Position numbers and translations under genes: made by a program
Shown: piece after piece, positions 28,542 through 35,579 of the stretch
Layout: every line of letters starts with the position of its first letter
Numbering within the stretch: position 1 is the first letter of the stretch
Assembly: GCA_947447615.1 (NCBI GenBank)
Contig: CANFJQ010000015.1
Span: forward strand, 1 to 35,579
Reading direction: 5' to 3'
From: Comamonadaceae bacterium
GTDB lineage: Bacteria > Pseudomonadota > Gammaproteobacteria > Burkholderiales > Burkholderiaceae_C
Length of the DNA stretch: 35,579 nucleotides
Notes under the pieces: model-generated
Told to the model about the DNA's origin: nothing
What the model saw: the letters and a program-made list of their open reading frames with translations, nothing else
Databases searched by the model: none

Positions 28542-29111
28542 TCATTTTAGCGGTGCGGGCGATGCAATAAATTCCTCCGGCCCGCAGCGCTTGGCCACCA
28601 TGCGCTGCACTACACGCAGTGGATCTGCTTCTAGGCCGCACTCGTAAGCGATCACTTGCAAGGACTGGCAACGCGCTAACAACTCGCCAGGCTGCAACAA
28701 AAAGTCCGGGTTGCGCGGCCTGCCAAGACGTTCCTGACCGCAGGCAAAGGTTTCGTAAAGTAAGACGCCTTCTGGTGCCAAGCTGGCCAACAGGTCCGGC
28801 CACAAGGGGCGCCAGAGGTAATTAACAACCACTACTGCATCAAATAAGCGGTGCCCCTGGCTGCCGTGGAGCGGCCAAGCTTGGTTTTCCAGGTCTGCGG
28901 CTATCAATTCGCTTTGGGGTGTCCATGCTTGTGCCGCGCTGGTATCCAAATCCAGCCCAGTGACACGGTGACCCAGTGCATGCAGGTAATGCAAATGCCG
29001 CCCGCTGCCGCAGGCCACATCTAGCACGCGCGATTGCGGTGCCAGCAGGTGCGACCAGCGTACTAGCCAAGGTGACGGCGCCGCCAATGGTCCGTCATGG
29101 TGCGGGTTCAT
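28542..29111 (-). CDS. Class I SAM-dependent methyltransferase
   Basis: This 189-residue protein has a compact methyltransferase domain: RVLDVACGSGRHLHYLHALG (motif I), VTGLDLD (acidic residue after strand 2), LIAADLEN and FDAVVVVNYLWRP (motif IV region), followed by a LLYETFACGQE segment. The pattern resembles TehB/thiopurine-type small-molecule methyltransferases; the substrate is unknown. Its ATG overlaps the stop of the upstream SDR gene by four bases (ATGA), implying coupled translation. Confidence 0.82.
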   Translation of the reverse strand: MNPHHDGPLAAPSPWLVRWSHLLAPQSRVLDVACGSGRHLHYLHALGHRVTGLDLDTSAAQAWTPQSELIAADLENQAWPLHGSQGHRLFDAVVVVNYLWRPLWPDLLASLAPEGVLLYETFACGQERLGRPRNPDFLLQPGELLARCQSLQVIAYECGLEADPLRVVQRMVAKRCGPEEFIASPAPLK

Positions 29112-29944
29112 TGGGGTTTAACTTCGTCTTTGAGGGCGTTGAGGGCCATGCGCTCCACCACGCCGGGCACAATCAATTTGAGAAAGCGTCCGAGCTTGCC
29201 CGCAGCCGTCATAACTACTTCGCGTTCGCGTGCTTGCATGCCCGCGATGATCAAGCGCACGCATTGGTCCACGCGCATGGCATTGTCCTCGCGCAAGCCA
29301 CTGCTACCTGCCGCCTCGCCCTTGGCGTTGAGGCCGTGGTAGCGGATGCGGGTGAGCACCACGCCCGGAAACGCAATGGTCACACTGACCCCTGCGCCTA
29401 CTAGCTCTGCGCGCAAGGCCTCAAAAAAGCCGGTCATGGCAAATTTGGTGGCGCTATAGGCGGTGCGCCCCGGCACGCCGATCAGCCCAGCCAGCGAAGA
29501 TACCGCCACGATGCGGCCTTTGCGCACTTTCAAATAGGGCAGCGCTGCGTGGGTACACCACACGCTACCCCACAAATTGATTTGCATCAGGCTTTGGTAC
29601 CAATGCAAATCGTCAGCCTGCACGTCGGCGAGCAGGGCCTGGGCCGAAACCCCCGCGTTATTGACCAAGGTGTCGATATGCCCGAAGTAGTCCGCGGCCT
29701 TGGCAATCAGCGCGCGGCACTGGTCTTGCTGCGCCACATCCGTCGGCACCACCAGGCAATGCGCGCCCAGCCCACGGCATTGGGCGGCGGTGCTTTCCAG
29801 ACCTTGTGGCGAGCGGGCGGCCAGCACCAGGCCGAGTTTGGTGCCATGGCGCTGCGCCAACTGGCGCGCCATTTCTGCGCCAATGCCGTCGGATGCGCCG
29901 GTGATGATGACCACTAGCAAGTCGGGCGGTATGGCGGTATTCAT
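29108..29944 (-). CDS. SDR-family NAD(P)-dependent oxidoreductase
   Basis: The 278-residue protein is a classical short-chain dehydrogenase/reductase. It has the cofactor motif TGASDGIG near residue 16, the structural NNAG motif, a catalytic Ser in VAVSSLAG and YSATK (the YxxxK active site). The C-terminal extension (AGKLGRFLKLIVPGVVERM) is hydrophobic and may attach to membrane, as in lipid-acting SDRs. The substrate is unknown. It is followed by an overlapping methyltransferase gene. Confidence 0.88.
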   Translation of the reverse strand: MNTAIPPDLLVVIITGASDGIGAEMARQLAQRHGTKLGLVLAARSPQGLESTAAQCRGLGAHCLVVPTDVAQQDQCRALIAKAADYFGHIDTLVNNAGVSAQALLADVQADDLHWYQSLMQINLWGSVWCTHAALPYLKVRKGRIVAVSSLAGLIGVPGRTAYSATKFAMTGFFEALRAELVGAGVSVTIAFPGVVLTRIRYHGLNAKGEAAGSSGLREDNAMRVDQCVRLIIAGMQAREREVVMTAAGKLGRFLKLIVPGVVERMALNALKDEVKPQ

Positions 29945-29992
29945 AGGGTGGAGGCTTGTATTAACGGAAATATAGGCATGAAACAGATCGTG

Positions 29993-30154
29993 CTAGAAAC
30001 ATGCCCACAACTGATCTGTCAGCATGATCACGAGCTGCGGATTGCTGTACAAATAAAACACCCCGCCGAGCACGGCGGTCAAGGCAATGCCTAGCAGCAT
30101 GCGGCTGAGGCGCGGTTTGCCTGCATGCCGGTATGCGTTGCCTGGCTCGTCCAT
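29993..30154 (-). CDS. 53-residue single-pass membrane protein
   Basis: This gene is below the track cutoff. Read from ATG 30154, it encodes a basic N-terminus (RHAGKPRLSR), one membrane helix (MLLGIALTAVLGGVFYLY) and a short tail ending in LTDQLWACF. The positive N-terminal flank predicts the N-terminus inside. Its ATG is only two bases after the MFS stop codon, and the gene fills most of the gap before the SDR gene, both signs of a true operon member. I do not recognise the family. It could be a small subunit or accessory of the MFS transporter. Confidence 0.68.
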   Translation of the reverse strand: MDEPGNAYRHAGKPRLSRMLLGIALTAVLGGVFYLYSNPQLVIMLTDQLWACF

Positions 30155-30156
30155 CT

Positions 30157-31407
30157 TCAATGCGCAGTGCTCAGATCAGGGCTGCGGGTAATGGCGGCTT
30201 CTTTGATCGGCAGGTTGACCAAACCGGCGAACACACCCAGGGCAATCGCCAGATACCAGGCCACGTCGTAGCTACCGGTGGTGTCATACAAATAGCCGCC
30301 CAGCCACACGCCTAAAAAAGATCCGATCTGGTGGCTCAAAAACACAAAGCCGCCGAGCATGGACAAATGCGCCACGCCAAAAATCTGCGCAATCGTGGCG
30401 TTCGTGGCTGGTATCGTGGACAGCCATAGCAAGCCCATCACCGCGCTAAATATATAGACGCTTGTAGGTGATAGCGGCACGCTGATAAAAACCGCAATCA
30501 CGATGGCGCGGGCGAAATAGATGAACGAAAGAATCAGGCGCTTGGGCATGCGCTGGCCCAGAGCGCCGGAAATATAGGTGCCAAAGACATTGAACAAGCC
30601 GACCAAAGCCAGGGCATAGCTGGCAACCTGGGGGCTCAAGCCCTGATCTTTGAGGTAGCTGGGCATGTGTACCCCGATAAACACCACCTGAAAGCCGCAG
30701 ACAAAATAACCGGCCATCAGCAACTGAAAACTCGGGTAACGAAAGGCTTCCATCAAGGCCTGCACAATGCTTTGCTCGCGCGGCGGGGCCGCGCCCACTC
30801 CAAACACCGGCTCGCGCAGGCCACGGGCCAGCGGCAGTATGACCAAGGCCATGGCCGCCAGCGCCACCAGCGCGTTTTGCCAGCCCAGGCTCTCTATCAG
30901 GCCGCCTTCAATCGGCACCATCAAGAATTGCCCGAAGGAGCCGGCCGCTGCGGCTACGCCCATCGCCCAGGAGCGGCGTTCGGCTGGCACATTGCGTCCG
31001 ATCACGCCGTAGACCACGGCATAGGTCGTACCAGCTTGTGCGATACCCAATGTGACACCGGTAGTCAGCATCAATTGCCAAGGCGCATCGGCATAGGCCA
31101 TCCCAATGAGGCCTATGGCATATAGCAGGCCCCCCGCAATCAGCACCCGAAAAGCGCCAAAGCGGTCGGCCACCATGCCCACAAACACACCCGCTAGTCC
31201 CCATGAAATATTCTGGATGGCCATAGCCAAGCCATAAATTTGGCGCGTCCAATCATGGGCCTGCGTAATGGGCTGTAGCCATAAGCCAAAGCCGTGGCGT
31301 ATGCCCATGGACATGGTCACGATGGCGGCGCCACAGGCTAGAACTTGAAACAGTGGCAGTACGGGCTGCGGTGCGTGAGGGTTTTGCATAGGCTTGAATA
31401 TAGCCAT
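30157..31407 (-). CDS. MFS transporter
   Basis: The 416-residue protein has about 12 hydrophobic segments and the major facilitator loop motif in GMVADRFGAFRVLIAGG. Its overall style (MSMGIRHGFGLWLQPIT at the first helix) recalls the oxalate/formate and monocarboxylate antiporter branch, but the substrate is not predictable. The start may be ATG 31407 or ATG 31389; neither has a clear ribosome-binding site. It is the first gene of the MFS-small membrane protein-SDR-methyltransferase-dapA-bamC run and lies divergent from parE. Confidence 0.87.
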   Translation of the reverse strand: MAIFKPMQNPHAPQPVLPLFQVLACGAAIVTMSMGIRHGFGLWLQPITQAHDWTRQIYGLAMAIQNISWGLAGVFVGMVADRFGAFRVLIAGGLLYAIGLIGMAYADAPWQLMLTTGVTLGIAQAGTTYAVVYGVIGRNVPAERRSWAMGVAAAAGSFGQFLMVPIEGGLIESLGWQNALVALAAMALVILPLARGLREPVFGVGAAPPREQSIVQALMEAFRYPSFQLLMAGYFVCGFQVVFIGVHMPSYLKDQGLSPQVASYALALVGLFNVFGTYISGALGQRMPKRLILSFIYFARAIVIAVFISVPLSPTSVYIFSAVMGLLWLSTIPATNATIAQIFGVAHLSMLGGFVFLSHQIGSFLGVWLGGYLYDTTGSYDVAWYLAIALGVFAGLVNLPIKEAAITRSPDLSTAH

Positions 31408-31474
31408 TTGCAGGGAAGTAGAGGCGCAAGCCGGGTTGGGCAGGGGAGCAAGGGTGACAACAGGCGCGCCGAAG

Positions 31475-31496
31475 TAACTGGATTTATATACAGTTA
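31475..31496. promoter_or_regulatory. LexA-like (SOS box-like) dyad between MFS and parE
   Basis: TAACTG-GATTTATATA-CAGTTA has perfect 6-bp arms. Its core CTGG-N8-ACAG differs by one base from the LexA consensus CTGT-N8-ACAG, and the spacer is AT-rich as in SOS boxes. It lies 31 bp before the parE ATG and 67 bp before the MFS start. Confidence 0.45.
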
Positions 31497-31513
31497 ATTT
31501 GCGGCTTTCGCAC

Positions 31514-31519
31514 TACAAT
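31514..31519 (+). promoter_or_regulatory. Candidate -10 (TACAAT) for parE, implying a leaderless message
   Basis: TACAAT ends only eight bases before the parE ATG, and the bases between (cgcccccc) contain no Shine-Dalgarno sequence. If used, transcription would begin at or near the A of the start codon. No convincing -35 is visible. Confidence 0.4.
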
Positions 31520-31527
31520 CGCCCCCC

Positions 31528-33528
<2,001 letters not shown>

Positions 33529-33567
33529 TTTTTCGGCGTCGTGTTATTTCTATCGGGCGCGCAAAGT

Positions 33568-33619
33568 GCTGTGGGGGCTTCCTCATGGTGGGGTACCACA
33601 AATCGTCAGCCCCCACAGC
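33568..33619. promoter_or_regulatory. Strong hairpin between parE and parC
   Basis: GCTGTGGGGGCT (33568-33579) and AGCCCCCACAGC (33608-33619) are perfect reverse complements, 12 bp each, around a 28-nt loop that itself contains GTGG-GGTA-CCAC. No T-run follows, so it is not a standard terminator. It could be an RNA-stabilising or attenuating hairpin or a copy of a dispersed palindromic element. Confidence 0.6.
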
Positions 33620-33645
33620 CCTTCGCTCGCCAGTTACTGCTTACC

Positions 33646-33686
33646 GAAAAAATTGCTGGGTCTTCTTGCTAGCTTGAAAAAATTGC
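33646..33686 (+). repeat. 11-bp direct repeat upstream of parC
   Basis: GAAAAAATTGC occurs at 33646-33656 and 33676-33686, three helical turns apart (30 bp), just before the parC start at 33697. It may be an operator pair or a short duplication. Confidence 0.4.
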
Positions 33687-33696
33687 ACAAATAGAT

Positions 33697-35579
33697 ATGA
33701 CCGATCAAACCACTCTCGATTTGCTGCCCGCGCCCGAAGGCGATGACCAGCTCAATTTGGCCACCTATGCGCAGCGCGCTTATTTGGAATATGCGCTGTC
33801 GGTAGTCAAAGGCCGTGCGCTGCCCGATGTGTGCGACGGGCAAAAGCCGGTGCAGCGGCGCATTTTGTACTCCATGTCGCGCATGGGGCTGGGCTTTGGC
33901 GGCACCAATAACAACACCGGTGCCAAGCCGGTCAAGAGTGCGCGGGTGGTGGGCGATGTGCTGGGCCGCTTTCATCCGCATGGCGACCAGGCGGCGTATG
34001 ACGCGTTGGTGCGCATGGCGCAGGACTTTTCGCAGCGCTATCCGCTGATCGACGGGCAGGGCAATTTCGGTTCGCGCGATGGTGATGGCGCGGCCGCCAT
34101 GCGCTATACCGAAGCGAGGCTGGCCAAAATCACTAGCCTGTTGCTGGACGAAATCGACCAAGGCACGGTGGACTTTGTGCCCAATTACGATGGTTCCACC
34201 GAAGAACCCAGCCAGTTGCCAGCGCGCCTGCCGTTTGCGCTGCTCAACGGCGCCAGCGGCATCGCGGTAGGTCTGGCGACCGAAATCCCCAGCCACAATT
34301 TGCGTGAGGTGGCGGACGCCTGCGTCGCCCTTATCAAAAACCCCAAGACCAGCGACGAAGAGTTGCTGGCCCTGGTGCCCGGCCCGGACTATCCGGGTGG
34401 CGGGCAAATCATTAGCAGCAGTGTCGATATAGCCGATGCCTACCGCACTGGGCGCGGCTCGCTCAAGGTGCGCGCGCGCTGGAAGATTGAAGACATGGCG
34501 CGCGGCCAGTGGCAATTGGTGGTGACGGAGTTGCCGCCGGGTGTGAGTAGCCAGCGGGTGCTTGAAGAGATTGAAGAGCTCACCAACCCCAAGGTCAAGG
34601 CGGGTAAAAAAGCCTTGTCGCAAGACCAGTTGCAGCTCAAGGCCAGCATGCTGGCGGTGCTCGATTTGGTGCGTGACGAGTCTGGCAAAGAGGCGGCGGT
34701 GCGTTTGGTGTTCGAGCCCAAGACCAGCCGCATTGAGCAGCAAGAGCTGATTACCGCGCTGCTGGCGCATACCAGTTTGGAAAGCTCGGCGCCGATCAAC
34801 CTGACCATGGTGGGGCTGGATGGGCGGCCAACGCAAAAGTCTTTCCGCCAGATGCTGACCGAGTGGATTGCGTTTCGCCAGACCACGGTGGAGCGGCGCT
34901 CGCGCCACCGCCTGGGCAAGGTGCTCGATCGGATCCATATTCTGGAAGGGCGGCAATTGGTGCTGCTCAATATCGACGAAGTGATTGCCATCATCCGCCA
35001 GTCAGATGAGCCGCGCAGTGCGCTGATGGAGCGCTTTCGCCTGTCGGAGCGCCAGGCCGAAGACATCCTGGAAATCCGCCTGCGCCAATTGGCGCGTCTG
35101 GAGGCCATCAAGATCGAGCAAGAGCTTTCTGAGCTGCGCGACGAGCAAAAAAAGCTGGAAGATATTTTGGATAACCCGGCCAGCCTGCGCCGCTTGATGG
35201 TCAAGGAAATCGAGGCGGATGCCAAAACCTTTGCCGATGCGCGGCGCACGCTGATCCAGGCCGAGAAAAAAGCCGTGGCCGAAATCAAAATCGTCGATGA
35301 GCCGGTGACGGTGGTGGTCAGCGACAAAGGCTGGGTGCGCGCACGCGGCGGTCATGGCCACGAGGCGGCGGGCTTTGCCTTTAAGGCCGGCGATGCGCTC
35401 TATGCAACCTTTGAATGCCGCAGTGTCGACACCTTGCTCGCCTTTGGGTCTAACGGCCGGGTGTATTCGGTCGCAGTGGCTTTGCTGCCGGGCGGGCGTG
35501 GCGACGGGCAGCCGCTCACTAGTCTGATCGAGTTGGAGGCAGGCACGCAAATCTTGCATTACTTTGCCGGCCCGGCTGC
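33697..35579 (+). CDS. parC: DNA topoisomerase IV subunit A (3' end missing)
   Basis: ParC is the DNA-cleaving subunit of topoisomerase IV. The frame is open from ATG 33697 to the right edge (627 residues) with no stop, which is why the track omits it. Visible are [40 protein letters not shown], and the catalytic tyrosine Tyr137 in [10 protein letters not shown]. The coiled-coil/tower region follows ([20 protein letters not shown]), and the first C-terminal beta-pinwheel blades have begun at about residue 535 ([13 protein letters not shown]). No good ribosome-binding site precedes the ATG. Several long antisense ORFs in the track are shadows. Confidence 0.96.
   Translation, partial: MTDQTTLDLLPAPEGDDQLNLATYAQRAYLEYALSVVKGRALPDVCDGQKPVQRRILYSMSRMGLGFGGTNNNTGAKPVKSARVVGDVLGRFHPHGDQAAYDALVRMAQDFSQRYPLIDGQGNFGSRDGDGAAAMRYTEARLAKITSLLLDEIDQGTVDFVPNYDGSTEEPSQLPARLPFALLNGASGIAVGLATEIPSHNLREVADACVALIKNPKTSDEELLALVPGPDYPGGGQIISSSVDIADAYRTGRGSLKVRARWKIEDMARGQWQLVVTELPPGVSSQRVLEEIEELTNPKVKAGKKALSQDQLQLKASMLAVLDLVRDESGKEAAVRLVFEPKTSRIEQQELITALLAHTSLESSAPINLTMVGLDGRPTQKSFRQMLTEWIAFRQTTVERRSRHRLGKVLDRIHILEGRQLVLLNIDEVIAIIRQSDEPRSALMERFRLSERQAEDILEIRLRQLARLEAIKIEQELSELRDEQKKLEDILDNPASLRRLMVKEIEADAKTFADARRTLIQAEKKAVAEIKIVDEPVTVVVSDKGWVRARGGHGHEAAGFAFKAGDALYATFECRSVDTLLAFGSNGRVYSVAVALLPGGRGDGQPLTSLIELEAGTQILHYFAGPA

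Noticed and set aside
33634-34956. 440-residue minus-strand ORF opposite parC
   Set aside because: It is a shadow of the parC frame, which is conserved throughout, including the catalytic tyrosine region.

Overview
The window looks like a chromosome segment from a Gram-negative betaproteobacterium, most likely Burkholderiales and probably Comamonadaceae. This rests on the housekeeping neighbourhood (pyrG-kdsA-DUF1330-eno-ftsB; dapA-bamC; coaBC-dut; parE-parC), on Gram-negative envelope genes (kdsA, bamC, ftsB) and on frequent TTG/GTG starts. The family is inferred from gene content, not from a database match.

Region 1 (1-4785) is the 3' part of a giant gene whose start lies off the left edge. 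It encodes about 150 copies of an octapeptide of the form [AV]-A-L-x-T-x-Q-[VIA]. These are followed by a calcium-binding DxNxDG domain, a second short octad block and a unique C-terminus. It is probably a secreted or surface protein.

Region 2 (4907-14359) is a glycan and methyl-transfer island. A minus-strand run from a GT9 glycosyltransferase (promoter at 11439-11467) continues through a small methyltransferase, a NodZ/fucosyltransferase-like enzyme fused to TPRs, three FkbM-type methyltransferases and a GT4 glycosyltransferase. It ends convergently against the giant gene. Divergently, on the plus strand, lie a zinc-ribbon methyltransferase and an SPINDLY/OGT-like (GT41) TPR glycosyltransferase. 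The main hypothesis from this window is that the island decorates the Ser/Thr-rich octapeptide protein.

Region 3 (14476-18024) holds a small secreted cysteine-containing protein coupled to a DUF455 ferritin-like protein, a gamma-carbonic anhydrase, Hsp33 and a NadR-like P-loop kinase.

Region 4 (17362-22459, minus strand) is the run pyrG-kdsA-DUF1330-eno-ftsB-kinase, with very short gaps or overlaps. Divergent from pyrG are coaBC and dut (plus strand), followed by a SlyD-like isomerase (minus) and the ribosomal-protein hydroxylase roxA (plus).

Region 5 (26229-31407) has a tiny Ala/Pro-rich lipoprotein absent from the ORF track, closed by a near-perfect bidirectional terminator. It faces a minus-strand run: MFS transporter, 53-residue membrane protein (also absent from the track), SDR oxidoreductase, methyltransferase, dapA, bamC.

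Region 6 (31475-35579) has a LexA-like dyad, then parE and the 5' part of parC (cut by the right edge), separated by a strong 12-bp inverted repeat. I saw no tRNA, rRNA, CRISPR array, insertion sequence or phage gene.
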